Part shown: positions 8,440-17,166 of the stretch, one piece after another
How positions within the stretch are numbered: the stretch's first letter is position 1
How the letters are laid out: the number at the start of each line of letters is the position of its first letter
Assembly (NCBI GenBank): GCA_946183985.1
Contig: CAMHDT010000007.1
Span: forward strand, 1-34,670
Source: an uncultured Prevotella sp.
GTDB lineage: Bacteria; Bacteroidota; Bacteroidia; Bacteroidales; Bacteroidaceae
DNA length: 34,670 bases
Direction: 5' to 3'
Notes under the pieces: generated by a model
Databases searched by the model: none
Seen by the model: the letters and a program-made list of their open reading frames with translations, nothing else
Told to the model about the DNA's origin: nothing
Translations under genes and position numbers: made by a program

Positions 8440-8785
8440 AGAGCCTTTTCGCTTCATAATCGTGGGCATCGTAGCCACTGCCATACAATATGGTGTCTAT
8501 CTGGTACTGCTTGGCCTGACAGGCCCCAGCATAGCCCTGACCCTTGGCTATGTAGTAAGTCTGGTATGCAATTTTTTCTTGACCACCTACTTCACCTTCC
8601 AGACCAAACCGACGACAAAGAAAGCGGGCGGTTTCGTATTGAGCCACGCCGTCAACTGGCTGCTGCAACTGGTCACCCTCAGCCTGTTCATCCATATCGG
8701 CATCCCTGAGGCATGGGCACCACTGCCCATGTACATGGTATGCGTGCCTATTAACTTCCTGATGGTTAGGTTTTTCTTAAAATAA
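8429..8785 (+). CDS. GtrA-like membrane protein
   Basis: This 118-residue protein has four predicted membrane segments. FRFIIVGIVATAIQYGVY and NFFLTTYFTF are characteristic of the GtrA family. Family knowledge: GtrA-like proteins are linked to translocation of undecaprenyl-phosphate-linked sugars or other lipid-linked glycan steps. It overlaps the preceding GT4 by 11 nt and ends just before a hairpin terminator. The partner polyprenyl glycosyltransferase usually found with GtrA is not obvious in the block, although three GT2 genes are nearby. Confidence 0.82.
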   Translation: MNYKEPFRFIIVGIVATAIQYGVYLVLLGLTGPSIALTLGYVVSLVCNFFLTTYFTFQTKPTTKKAGGFVLSHAVNWLLQLVTLSLFIHIGIPEAWAPLPMYMVCVPINFLMVRFFLK

Positions 8786-8788
8786 AAG

Positions 8789-8814
8789 CAGCAGGCCTAC
8801 GACCTACTGTTTTT
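8789..8814. terminator. Terminator between convergent GtrA-like and GT2 genes
   Basis: CAGCAGG and CCTACTG form a 7-bp stem with one mismatch and a 7-nt loop, followed by TTTTT on the plus strand. On the minus strand the same stem is followed by CTTTTATTTT. It overlaps the last codons of the minus-strand GT2 gene. Confidence 0.55.
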
Positions 8815-9663
8815 GTTGTCAATCAGATTATCTTCCGCATCCTCATAGTGGTCGGTCTTGTGGAAAATACGGGTAATACCCCGCATCTGTACCCGCACCC
8901 TGTGAAGGAAACTCTGCCACAACGACTGATTGCCCACGGTGCCGTAGCCAGTGATGGCACGACAACGACGGTCGCGCACAAACTTGATCTTGCCATATTT
9001 CTTCAAGGCAAGAGCCATTGAGCCATCCTCGCCACGGATAATGTCTACACGATAGGGCTCCTTGCGGCCATAGTCAGCATTATAGGCAAACACCAGACCG
9101 CGCACAGAGAGTTCAGGACGCTTGAAGTGCTGAATCCACAGGAAGAGGTCGCGTGACATCTCAAACAGCCTAAGTGACAGACGCGAGTGGCCGGCATCGG
9201 GGAAATAGCCCCATGTGGCCGACACGCAGGATACGCCAGGCTTGAGCAAATGGTCTATCATCACCTCATGGTAGTGGGGAGGATAGAGCGTATCGCTGTC
9301 TACATCGAAATAGAACCGGCCACGGGCATGTTGCAAACCGCAACGGCGGGCATAGCCACACGAATGCTGATACTCGGTATAATAGGGAATACCCGACTGC
9401 TCGTAGATTTCGGCCGTACGGTCGCTGGAGTCATTGTCCACACCGATAATCTCTATGGGATACTTACATTGGATTTCGCTAAGAGCCCACAGGCAAGCCT
9501 GCAGGTGCGTCTCCTCGTTGTAGCCTATAACCACGATAGATGCCAAAGGCTTATCACTTTGCAGGGCGGCCAGCCGTTGGCGCGTGCCATCAATAATTTC
9601 CTGGGAAACCTCAGAAAAAGGCTTCCCATAGATGGCCATGTATTTTTCATACCAGTCTGACAT
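8797..9663 (-). CDS. Glycosyltransferase family 2, monocistronic
   Basis: The product is 288 residues. After an N-terminal helical segment of about 38 residues, the GT-A domain begins with ASIVVIGYNEE; VDNDSSDRTAEI is the nucleotide-binding acidic loop and DVDSDTLYPP holds the DxD-type metal site. RGEDGSMAL fits the catalytic ED region. The ATG ends at 9663, directly after a TACTTTTG promoter. It is a single-gene minus-strand unit between two plus-strand blocks, and its stop lies inside a terminator hairpin shared with the GtrA-like gene. There is no membrane segment. Donor sugar is unknown. Confidence 0.84.
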   Translation of the reverse strand: MSDWYEKYMAIYGKPFSEVSQEIIDGTRQRLAALQSDKPLASIVVIGYNEETHLQACLWALSEIQCKYPIEIIGVDNDSSDRTAEIYEQSGIPYYTEYQHSCGYARRCGLQHARGRFYFDVDSDTLYPPHYHEVMIDHLLKPGVSCVSATWGYFPDAGHSRLSLRLFEMSRDLFLWIQHFKRPELSVRGLVFAYNADYGRKEPYRVDIIRGEDGSMALALKKYGKIKFVRDRRCRAITGYGTVGNQSLWQSFLHRVRVQMRGITRIFHKTDHYEDAEDNLIDNKNSRS

Positions 9664-9679
9664 GGAGAGAACTTTCCTG

Positions 9680-9687
9680 CAAAAGTA
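9680..9687 (-). promoter_or_regulatory. Promoter of the minus-strand GT2
   Basis: The minus strand reads TACTTTTG with TTG (CAA at 9708-9710) 20 nt upstream. The -33 element lies inside the spacer of the divergent plus-strand promoter. Confidence 0.6.
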
Positions 9688-9720
9688 GCAATAATATTTG
9701 GAAATATCAACTTTTCTGCG

Positions 9721-9728
9721 TATTTTTG
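9721..9728 (+). promoter_or_regulatory. Promoter of the plus-strand GT2
   Basis: TATTTTTG with TTTG at 9697-9700 and a 20-nt spacer. The TTG start offered by the ORF track lies in this box and is therefore rejected. Confidence 0.6.
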
Positions 9729-9758
9729 CAACAAGAACCTCTTGTTAGACTGTTTTCC

Positions 9759-10718
9759 ATGAAGAAACTGAGCATTATCGTTCCCGTCTACAACGTAGAG
9801 CCGTACATACGGCCCTGTGTGGAGAGCATCTTCATGCAGGGACTGGCTGAAGAGGATTTTGAAGTGATTCTGGTGAACGACGGCACAACGGACAACAGTT
9901 TCGGACAGATCAGAGACATCACGGACTGCCATGACAACATCACGGTGATAGAACAAAGCAACCAAGGTCTGTCGGCTGCCAGAAACGCAGGACTGGCTAG
10001 AGCCACAGGTCAGTATATCATGTTTCTGGACTCTGACGACCTACTCGTCAGCAATAGTGTGGCGCCTCTGCTGAACAATGCCGTCAATCAGCAGCCCGAC
10101 CTGCTGATGGGCAACTACGTTAAACTGAACAACACAGAGATAGCCAACCTCAATTCATCATTCACCAAAGCCTCATGTATTTGCAAGCGAGGCGAGAGAA
10201 TGTTCGTTGAAGACTTCAACCCACGCGAATGCTATGTATGGAAGATGCTCTACAGAAGGGAGTTTCTGAACAGCAACCACATACGCTTCATTCCGGGCCT
10301 CTACTTCGAAGACATCCCCTTCACCGTGGAGTGCTGTCTGAAAGCCGATAAATGCATGAGAACCGACACCACCTTATATATATACAGGCAGCGCGAGGGC
10401 ACCATCGTGACAACTATTGACCACAGAAAAATCTATGACTTCAACCAGATCCTTGCCATCTTGTGGCAATATACCAACGACATGACCCTGTCTGCCGCAA
10501 AGCGCCGGAAGATGATGGACACCACATACGCCATCTTCTGCGTAGAGACCTGGCACATCGCACACAACAAGACATTGCTGGCTGAAAGGAAAAACATTAT
10601 GAACGACCTGAAGAAATGCGTGCCCGGTCTCCGGTTTACAGGCGGATTGAAACAGCGACTTACATCGTTTCTCTATACCACCATGCCATTGACATATATC
10701 TGGCTGAAATCACACTGA
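9759..10718 (+). CDS. Glycosyltransferase family 2 (WcaA-like)
   Basis: The product is 319 residues. KLSIIVPVYNVEPYI is the canonical GT2 opening, ILVNDGTTDNS the acidic loop, GLSAARNAGL the conserved mid-domain segment and FLDSDDLL the DxD metal site. YFEDIPF fits the catalytic ED motif. The ATG at 9759 starts exactly at the fold and follows the promoter by about 30 nt. The C-terminal third is a helical region common in this group. It is a single-gene unit whose 3' end overlaps the convergent GT4 gene by 9 nt. It likely adds a hexose or similar sugar to the repeat unit; specificity is not readable. Confidence 0.9.
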   Translation: MKKLSIIVPVYNVEPYIRPCVESIFMQGLAEEDFEVILVNDGTTDNSFGQIRDITDCHDNITVIEQSNQGLSAARNAGLARATGQYIMFLDSDDLLVSNSVAPLLNNAVNQQPDLLMGNYVKLNNTEIANLNSSFTKASCICKRGERMFVEDFNPRECYVWKMLYRREFLNSNHIRFIPGLYFEDIPFTVECCLKADKCMRTDTTLYIYRQREGTIVTTIDHRKIYDFNQILAILWQYTNDMTLSAAKRRKMMDTTYAIFCVETWHIAHNKTLLAERKNIMNDLKKCVPGLRFTGGLKQRLTSFLYTTMPLTYIWLKSH

Positions 10719-11876
10719 AGCCTGCAACTGCTCAAACAGCACTTTCCATTGACGCATCACCTTGTCGGCATCGAACAATCGGGACCGCTCCACGGAGGCT
10801 GCTGAGAGCCGTTTCCTTAACTCAGCATCTTCCATCAATGTGCAGAGCCGCCGGGCAAACAGACAGACATCGCCGTCGGGCACCACAAAGCCAGTTTTCC
10901 CGTCCTTCACCACATCGGACGGACCGAAAGGACAGTCGAACACGACACAGGGCAAACCAGCCTGCATGGCTTCGAGCAGCACCAGTCCAAAGCCCTCGAA
11001 GCGCGAACTCAATGCAAAGATATCGCTTTGTCCGTATGCTTCGCTGATTCGCGGCGTAAAGGCATGGATAGACACTTCTTTAAGAGACTTCTCCCGAATG
11101 AGTCGCTTCAGGTCATTCTCCTGCGTACCTGAGCCATAGATGGTCAGCATCCAGTCGGGATGCTGTTTCTCCACCATCTGCCAGACATCTATCAACCGGT
11201 CAAAGCCTTTCTGCCATTCCAGTCTCCCCACAGCAATCACTCGCTTTTTCTCCAGTCCATATTCGTCTGTGCCTGTCTGATGCCCGACTGTCAGCAGCGT
11301 GAAGTTTGGAATCACCTCCACCCGCTTGGCCCGTTGCCACTCATGGGCATCCCCTTTGGTCAACGTCACTACCACGTCGGCCTGCCGTTCCACAGTCTTA
11401 AAGTACCTTTTCTTATAATAGCGCATGAAAAGGCGTGACAAGAAAGAGCGGCCCAGCCCTTGGTCGGACATAGTGAAGATGCGTGCCTCATGGCTCTCTA
11501 TCACTTTGCACGCACGGCACGGGATGCTGCTCACCATATCTGCATTGAAATAGCCCAACCCCACCAGCACATCGGGATCAATGCGCTGTATGGCAGCGGT
11601 CAGGTCCTGACGAAGCCTGCGGTAGAGGCACCACTTCACCCAGAGCCGCCTGGGATAGCCATAGCGATACTGCGAGTGATAGGGTATGCAGAGGTTGACC
11701 TGCGTCACCCGTTCCGACAAATGATAGGCATTGGCCATCGTTGTCACATCCTGATAACATGTAACGACATAGACCTCATAGCCGTAATTTGCGGTCATGT
11801 AGTTCATCTTGTCGCATAGGATACGCTCTGCCCCACCCTTGCTGGCCAGCGAGTCAATGACATATACTATTCTCAT
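10710..11876 (-). CDS. Glycosyltransferase family 4 (AmsD-like)
   Basis: The product is 388 residues with a GT-B fold. The N-terminus RIVYVIDSLASKGGAERI has the glycine loop; RVIAVGRLEWQKGFD opens the donor domain; SSRFEGFGLVLLEAMQAGLPCV carries the E-x7-E motif, followed by DCPFGPSDVV, typical of AmsD-like GT4 enzymes. It overlaps the upstream minus-strand GT4 gene by 4 nt. The two proteins are closely similar in domain layout and motifs, suggesting an old tandem duplication. It is the last gene of a three-gene minus-strand block and converges with the GT2 gene at 9759. Confidence 0.88.
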   Translation of the reverse strand: MRIVYVIDSLASKGGAERILCDKMNYMTANYGYEVYVVTCYQDVTTMANAYHLSERVTQVNLCIPYHSQYRYGYPRRLWVKWCLYRRLRQDLTAAIQRIDPDVLVGLGYFNADMVSSIPCRACKVIESHEARIFTMSDQGLGRSFLSRLFMRYYKKRYFKTVERQADVVVTLTKGDAHEWQRAKRVEVIPNFTLLTVGHQTGTDEYGLEKKRVIAVGRLEWQKGFDRLIDVWQMVEKQHPDWMLTIYGSGTQENDLKRLIREKSLKEVSIHAFTPRISEAYGQSDIFALSSRFEGFGLVLLEAMQAGLPCVVFDCPFGPSDVVKDGKTGFVVPDGDVCLFARRLCTLMEDAELRKRLSAASVERSRLFDADKVMRQWKVLFEQLQASV

Positions 11877-13015
11877 AGGCTCTCAAACAGTTCTATCCAC
11901 TTCTTCATGACACCTTCCTCACGGAAACGGGCCACATTGCTGCGAGCCGCAGCCCCGTATTGCCGACGGATATCTTCATGTTCAATGAGGAAACAGATGC
12001 CCTCTGCCAGTTTTTCTATGTTGTCACGCTCCACCAATATGCCGTCTTCGCCATCGCGGATAATGTCACGCGGCCCGCAGGGACAGTCAAACGAGACGCA
12101 AGGCACGCCAACAGACATGGCCTCTGCCAGCACCACGCCAAAGCCCTCATGGCGCGAACTTAGCACAAAAATGGAACTTTCCAGATACTTGGCATAGACA
12201 TCCTTCACGGGCCCCTCGCACTTCAGCGTGCCGTCCAGCCCCAGTGCCTCAGCCTGTGCACGGTATTTCTCCGACTCACCCGGCCCGTAGATGTGCAACT
12301 GCCAGTCTGGATGCCGCCTGTGCACCAGTTCCCACGCTGGAATGAGCATATCGAAACCCTTGGCCCACGTGTAGCGACCTACGGCAATGACCCGTTTGGC
12401 CTGACAGTCTGCCTGAACATCGGGACCTACCGACACGGGATTGGGAATCACCTGCATGTTCTTGATGTCGGGCGCCCAGCACCGATAGTCTTCCTGCGTC
12501 AGCACCACAAAACGGTCCAGCCGTCGTATCTCCCTGACCAGTTTTGCCTGCCACCACCGCGTCACGGCCCTACATATAAACGCAGGCACCCACCGCTTGT
12601 GAAACTGGCGGTAACTGCTGCGGTTGAAGTGCAGTTCACCCACCTTACGGCTGCCATCGGGAATATTGTTGATGAAGTTTATCTCACGCCTGACCACCGA
12701 CACAACGATGTCGGGCCGTTCCCGCATCAGATAATCACGAAGCAGCCGCTTATACCGCCGCTGCCTCTGTGCAAACACCCAGAGGCGCTTCATCAGGGGC
12801 ACACGATAGAGGTCATCAAAATTCAAGTCGAAGTTCACGTGCTTCACACGCTCGTCCATGGCATAGAACCATGGCTTGTCGGCTTTCTCCGTCAAGATGA
12901 TGTGCAAGTCATAGTCCGTATGCCGTGCCAGATAGTTCACCTTCTGACTCAACACCTGACTCATCCCATTTGGATAAGACAAATCTCCGACAATATAAAC
13001 GATTTTCTTCCCCAT
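11873..13015 (-). CDS. Glycosyltransferase family 4 (AmsD-like), paralogue
   Basis: The product is 380 residues with the same architecture as its downstream neighbour: KIVYIVGDLSYPNGMSQV at the N-terminus, RVIAVGRYTWAKGFDML at the donor domain, and SSRHEGFGVVLAEAMSVGVP followed by DCPCGPRDII. The acceptor-side domains have diverged more than the donor domains, which fits related donor sugars and different acceptors (inference). The start at 13015 directly precedes the conserved first strand. It lies 20 nt after the stop of the upstream GT-B gene and overlaps the next by 4 nt. Confidence 0.88.
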   Translation of the reverse strand: MGKKIVYIVGDLSYPNGMSQVLSQKVNYLARHTDYDLHIILTEKADKPWFYAMDERVKHVNFDLNFDDLYRVPLMKRLWVFAQRQRRYKRLLRDYLMRERPDIVVSVVRREINFINNIPDGSRKVGELHFNRSSYRQFHKRWVPAFICRAVTRWWQAKLVREIRRLDRFVVLTQEDYRCWAPDIKNMQVIPNPVSVGPDVQADCQAKRVIAVGRYTWAKGFDMLIPAWELVHRRHPDWQLHIYGPGESEKYRAQAEALGLDGTLKCEGPVKDVYAKYLESSIFVLSSRHEGFGVVLAEAMSVGVPCVSFDCPCGPRDIIRDGEDGILVERDNIEKLAEGICFLIEHEDIRRQYGAAARSNVARFREEGVMKKWIELFESL

Positions 13016-13035
13016 GATGAATTGAAGGTTATGAG

Positions 13036-14169
13036 TTATACATTATCAATGACCTGCTGCATCTGGTTTTTCCACGACAAATGCTCCACCGTTCGGCGGA
13101 TGTCTTGAGGCGGAATATGACAATGGTCTACAAACTGCAGCACCGCCTCCACATCCACCGGCGACTCGTCGGCCGGCACCTTCATCACGTAGGGCTGATG
13201 GTCGAAGTCGGAGTCTTGTTCTGAATAGACAAAGGGAATGCCGCGGCTGGCATACTCGCGATTTTTCAAGGTCTTGATAACCGTGATGCCACTGCGGTGA
13301 CGCGCCAGACTGCCCACGGCAAACGAACACTTGTCAAACACCTCATCGAGTGCCTTGCCAAACAACTTGCCGTGGAATATCACATAGTCGGCAATGCCAT
13401 ACTGACGGATATAGGGTGCAAAGCCGGGAGCCGCACTGGAACCCTCCATCTCGGCTGGCCACACCTCGCCCACAATATGTAAAAACACACGCCTGCTCAC
13501 AGTTTTCTCATAATACCTTCCCAGCCCATGGATGAAGCGGTCAAAGCCATGCCACGAGTGCACCTCAGCCACCGCAATGACATGCACCTCTTTCGTCGTG
13601 TCAGCAACCACGCGGTGCAGGGGAATCATGTCCAGGTCCACACCATTGCTGATGCGTATGGTGCGTTGTCCGAAAATGGTTTCCTCGTCGGAAAAGGTGA
13701 CGATGCCGTTCATCTGCGCAGCCAGTTGCCTGCGAAACATCTGGTCCACGCGGAGCCTCATGCGCTGGTTCCAGTCGTAGGCCTTAAACTCAAAGTCGTA
13801 AGGATAGGTGGGAATCTCCATCACACAGCGTATGCCCGCCTTGCGCAACTTACGGAAGAAACTGACCAGCGGCGGCGTGGCATTCATATAACTGCGGGCA
13901 TAGACCAACTCTATCTTCTCAGCCACACAAAAGTCATAGATACAACCGTAGCCCATGCGCTGACTGATGGCTGCACGCAAGCCGCGCCCATAGTCCTTCA
14001 GCACCGCATCGTCTATGACGCGGCACAGGTGTCCGTTGGGTGCATAACTATATGAACACACATGCACCTCATGGCCATTCTGTCGCAAGCCCTTTATCTG
14101 CGCCTGTATTTTCTTTGTGATACCGCTGGCGGGGTCGAAGCCATGATAGGTCAGGAATAGTATCTTCAT
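13036..14169 (-). CDS. GT-B glycosyltransferase-like protein
   Basis: The product is 377 residues. The start MKILFLTYHGFDPASGI, ending at 14169, follows a promoter by about 18 nt; the longer ORF to 14274 would span that promoter and is rejected. A GT-B layout is visible: an N-terminal domain with GITKKIQAQIKGLRQNGHEV, a linker, then a donor-like domain. The usual GT4 E-x7-E motif is not evident; its place is taken by HRSGITVIKTLKNREYASRG, a variant seen in some capsule glycosyltransferases. It is probably an active glycosyltransferase, but family assignment is less secure than for its neighbours. It heads the three-gene minus-strand block. Confidence 0.76.
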   Translation of the reverse strand: MKILFLTYHGFDPASGITKKIQAQIKGLRQNGHEVHVCSYSYAPNGHLCRVIDDAVLKDYGRGLRAAISQRMGYGCIYDFCVAEKIELVYARSYMNATPPLVSFFRKLRKAGIRCVMEIPTYPYDFEFKAYDWNQRMRLRVDQMFRRQLAAQMNGIVTFSDEETIFGQRTIRISNGVDLDMIPLHRVVADTTKEVHVIAVAEVHSWHGFDRFIHGLGRYYEKTVSRRVFLHIVGEVWPAEMEGSSAAPGFAPYIRQYGIADYVIFHGKLFGKALDEVFDKCSFAVGSLARHRSGITVIKTLKNREYASRGIPFVYSEQDSDFDHQPYVMKVPADESPVDVEAVLQFVDHCHIPPQDIRRTVEHLSWKNQMQQVIDNV

Positions 14170-14187
14170 CGTCTCTGTTTTGAGTGA

Positions 14188-14195
14188 CAAAGATA
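14188..14195 (-). promoter_or_regulatory. Promoter of the three-gene minus-strand GT block
   Basis: The minus strand reads TATCTTTG with TTTG (CAAA at 14216-14219) 20 nt upstream. The -33 element lies 3 nt from the -33 of the divergent plus-strand promoter. Confidence 0.63.
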
Positions 14196-14247
14196 GATAT
14201 TTTTCGTGAAATGTGCAAATACTTTTGCTCATAAAGCAGAAAATGCT

Positions 14248-14255
14248 TATTTTTG
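14248..14255 (+). promoter_or_regulatory. Promoter of the GT4-acetyltransferase-GT4 block
   Basis: TATTTTTG with TTTTG at 14223-14227 and a 20-nt spacer. It fires away from the minus-strand promoter at 14188-14195. Confidence 0.63.
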
Positions 14256-14276
14256 CAGTCAAATTGCACAACACAC

Positions 14277-15458
14277 ATGAAGGTCTGCTTCGTCACAGAA
14301 TCGATATTCTCGTTTGGAGGTGTACAACGAGTGACGGCAGTCATTGCCAAGGAACTGGCCAAGACTGCCGAGGTGACCGTCATGACCTTCGACCAGCCTG
14401 AGAGTAAGGACACCAGCCTCTACGAACTATGTGATGCTCCCATCAACTATGAGTTCCTGAAATATCCAGAAGTAGGTGCCATCAAACAAAAATGCTGCAA
14501 GGCTTACAGTTTCCTGTACAGACGGGTACTGCCTCAGAACGACATCACTTCCGCACTTTATTCTCACAGTTCTTTTCCAAGTGAGCGCCGCCAATTGCTC
14601 ATCAACCGTCTGAACGCCAAGGACTATGAGGCCATCATTGCTGTCCATGCACCTATTGCCACGCGTCTGGCCGCCATCCGCAGCAGTCTGAAATGCCAGG
14701 ACCTCATTGGGTGGATTCACAATTCGTTCGAAGCCATGTTTGCCAAAGAGTCCTGGTATGCCGGCAAGGAACTGGAGCGATATTTTGTCTATCAGTTCCG
14801 CCGTCTCACGCATACCATTGTGCTGTGTCATTGCGATGCTGCATCCTATCGGCAGAGATACGGTTTTTCGCCCGAGGTCATCTACAATCCTCTGACGGTT
14901 ATTCCAGGCAAGCCAAGCAACGGACAGTCAAATAAGTTCCTGGCCGTAGGCCGCTTCTCGTCCCGCCACAAAGGGTTCGACTTGCTCATCAAGGCCTTTG
15001 CGCGCTTCTCTGAAAACAATAGCGACTGGACACTTGACATCGTGGGCGAAGGACCGGAAGCCGACCTCTACCAGCAACTGATTGCACAGTATCATCTGGA
15101 GAAGCGCATCACCATTCATCCTTTTACCAATAACATACAAGCCTACTATTCCAACGCACAGGTCTATGTGCTCAGTTCCCGATGGGAAGGCTTCGGACTG
15201 GTACTAGTCGAGGCCATGGCCCACGGCCTGCCCATTGTTTCATCCGACCTTCCCACCAGCCGCGAGATAATGGGCGACTTCGGGCTGTACTTCCACAACG
15301 GCGAAACGGAAGCCTTGGCACAACGGCTCACAGAAGCCACGACGCTCGACTGGCAGGCGAAATCGACACAGGCACAGCAAATAGCAGCACACTTCAACAT
15401 AGAAACAATCATCAACCAATGGCAGCAACTCATCAAGAAAGCATCAGACAAAGCATGA
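14277..15458 (+). CDS. Glycosyltransferase family 4
   Basis: The product is 393 residues with a GT-B fold. [18 protein letters not shown] contains the acceptor-side glycine loop, [16 protein letters not shown] opens the donor domain, and [20 protein letters not shown] is the E-x7-E motif. The ATG at 14277 begins the first strand and follows the promoter by about 21 nt; the upstream TTG at 14253 lies within the promoter. It heads a tight plus-strand operon, overlapping the acetyltransferase gene by ATGA. The donor-domain motif resembles the AmsD-like pair, but the whole protein is distinct. Sugar is unknown. Confidence 0.88.
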   Translation: MKVCFVTESIFSFGGVQRVTAVIAKELAKTAEVTVMTFDQPESKDTSLYELCDAPINYEFLKYPEVGAIKQKCCKAYSFLYRRVLPQNDITSALYSHSSFPSERRQLLINRLNAKDYEAIIAVHAPIATRLAAIRSSLKCQDLIGWIHNSFEAMFAKESWYAGKELERYFVYQFRRLTHTIVLCHCDAASYRQRYGFSPEVIYNPLTVIPGKPSNGQSNKFLAVGRFSSRHKGFDLLIKAFARFSENNSDWTLDIVGEGPEADLYQQLIAQYHLEKRITIHPFTNNIQAYYSNAQVYVLSSRWEGFGLVLVEAMAHGLPIVSSDLPTSREIMGDFGLYFHNGETEALAQRLTEATTLDWQAKSTQAQQIAAHFNIETIINQWQQLIKKASDKA

Positions 15459-16018
15459 AAGCCAACCCGCGATTGAAGCGATGGGTAGACTTCCTGATTA
15501 TGAACCAACGCGATGCTCGTCCACGTTGGTATATCCGCCTGCTGGCACCTTTCTATCAGCACCGCAGCTGGGGCTCAAAGATCTATTGGTCGGTAAGAAT
15601 GGACACCCCGCCCTATCGCCGTTTCTCGTTAGGCAGAAAGAGCGTGATAGAGTCGTTCTGCTGTATCAACAATGCGGTGGGTGATGTCATCATTGGCGAC
15701 CATACTCGCATTGGAATTCACAACACCATCATCGGCCCCGTCAGCATTGGCAGTCATGTAAACCTGGCGCAAGGCATCACCGTAACCGCATTAAACCATA
15801 ATTTCGCTGATAAAACAAAAAATATTGGTAATCAAGGAATTACAACAAAGCAAGTTACCATAAAAGATGATGTCTGGATAGGTGCTAATGCGGTTATTCT
15901 GCCTGGCATAACCATTGGTCGCCACTGTGTTGTTGCGGCTGGTGCAGTAGTCACGAAAGATGTTCCCGACAACACATTAGTTGGCGGTGTGCCCGCAAAA
16001 ATCATCAAACGGTTATGA
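15455..16018 (+). CDS. Left-handed beta-helix (hexapeptide repeat) acetyltransferase
   Basis: The product is 187 residues. After a basic N-terminal region come hexapeptide repeats from about residue 70 ([17 protein letters not shown]) and a second group at [18 protein letters not shown], ending in [20 protein letters not shown], the typical end of CysE/WcaF-type acetyltransferases. NHNF lies in the loop that usually supplies the catalytic His. Family knowledge: these use acetyl-CoA to O- or N-acetylate sugars in the cytoplasm. The ATG overlaps the preceding stop, so the ORF-track start at 15182 is rejected. Its stop overlaps the next GT4. A stretch near 15790-15870 is more AT-rich than the flanking genes. 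Confidence 0.87.
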   Translation: MKANPRLKRWVDFLIMNQRDARPRWYIRLLAPFYQHRSWGSKIYWSVRMDTPPYRRFSLGRKSVIESFCCINNAVGDVIIGDHTRIGIHNTIIGPVSIGSHVNLAQGITVTALNHNFADKTKNIGNQGITTKQVTIKDDVWIGANAVILPGITIGRHCVVAAGAVVTKDVPDNTLVGGVPAKIIKRL

Positions 16019-17157
16019 TACGTGTTCTCGAAGTGATACGACAGGGGCAGATTGGCGGTGGCGAATCGCATCTGCTCGACTTGGTGCACTTTCTCGACAA
16101 AAACATCATCACCCCCGTATGTCTGTCGTTTACCGATGGCGAAATGATTCGCCGCCTGAAACACATGGGCATCCAGTGCCATGTGATACACACCGACAAG
16201 CCTTTTGACCTCAAGGTGCAGCGCGCCGTCAAGCAACTGATGCTGGCAGAGCACATCCAACTGGTACATGCCCACGGCAGCAGAGCCGCCTCCAACGTGG
16301 TGTGGCCGTCGCGCAGCCTGCATATACCGCTTATATATACGGTACACGGATGGAGTTTCCACGACGACCAGCCAGCCATTACCCGACGAATGAGGGTCCT
16401 GAGCGAGCGCATCATCTGCCATTACAGCCAGGATGTGATATGCGTTTCGCAGAGCAATGCCAACACGGGCAAGCGTGCCTTCGGACTGAAGACCTGCCAT
16501 GTCATAGAGAACGGCATCAACCTGGAGCGTTTCAACCCGTCGGCATCATATACCGACCTGCGCCAGGAGATGCACTTCTCTCCCACTGACTATGTGGCAG
16601 GCTTTATTGCCCGCTGCACCAAGCAGAAGAACCCCATTGGTTTCCTGCAGGCACTTGAGCGGGCCCACGCCGTGAACGGAAGGATAAAAGGACTATTTGT
16701 GGGCGAGGGCGACATGGATGCCGAGGTCGATGCCTATATCCAATCGCACCAAATGGAGGGTTACCTTCATCGCACGCCCTTCAGGACCGATGTGCCCGAA
16801 CTGCTTCATGCCATCGACGCCTATTGCCTGCCCAGTCGGTGGGAAGGCCTTTCCATTGCCCTGCTCGAGGCCATGGCCATGGCAAAGACCATCATTGCCA
16901 CTCCCACCGACGGCACCACAGAGGTCATCACAAACGAAGAAAACGGCATCATCATCCCGTTCAACGACACCGAGGCCCTGGCTCAAGCCATCTGCCGCAT
17001 GGCCGAAGAACCCGACATGGGACATCGCTATGGCGAAACGGCACACAACATGGTGCAGCAACGGTTCAATGCCCGCCGCGTGGCCGACGCGGTAGCCGCA
17101 GTCTACAGCGAAGTAAAAGGGATTAACAGAAGTGTCACTCCCAAAAAGACTTTTTGA
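16015..17157 (+). CDS. Glycosyltransferase family 4
   Basis: The product is 380 residues. [22 protein letters not shown] has the glycine loop and [12 protein letters not shown] fits the acceptor-domain His region. [18 protein letters not shown] opens the donor domain, and [20 protein letters not shown] is the E-x7-E motif. It overlaps the acetyltransferase by ATGA and ends the polysaccharide locus; beyond it lies a convergent small gene. The C-terminus has a short basic tail. It is likely a sugar transferase acting after or beside the acetylation step; specificity is unknown. Confidence 0.88.
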   Translation: MIRVLEVIRQGQIGGGESHLLDLVHFLDKNIITPVCLSFTDGEMIRRLKHMGIQCHVIHTDKPFDLKVQRAVKQLMLAEHIQLVHAHGSRAASNVVWPSRSLHIPLIYTVHGWSFHDDQPAITRRMRVLSERIICHYSQDVICVSQSNANTGKRAFGLKTCHVIENGINLERFNPSASYTDLRQEMHFSPTDYVAGFIARCTKQKNPIGFLQALERAHAVNGRIKGLFVGEGDMDAEVDAYIQSHQMEGYLHRTPFRTDVPELLHAIDAYCLPSRWEGLSIALLEAMAMAKTIIATPTDGTTEVITNEENGIIIPFNDTEALAQAICRMAEEPDMGHRYGETAHNMVQQRFNARRVADAVAAVYSEVKGINRSVTPKKTF

Positions 17158-17166
17158 CCTAATCCG

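Noticed and set aside
12293-13108. 271-codon plus-strand ORF opposite a GT4 gene
   Set aside because: Shadow of the GT4 coding frame; low complexity and no domain.
17142-17156. CAAAAAGACTTTTTG palindrome at the end of the last GT4 gene as a terminator
   Set aside because: The loop would be a single base, the stem is A-T only, and it lies in the coding tail without a following U-run.
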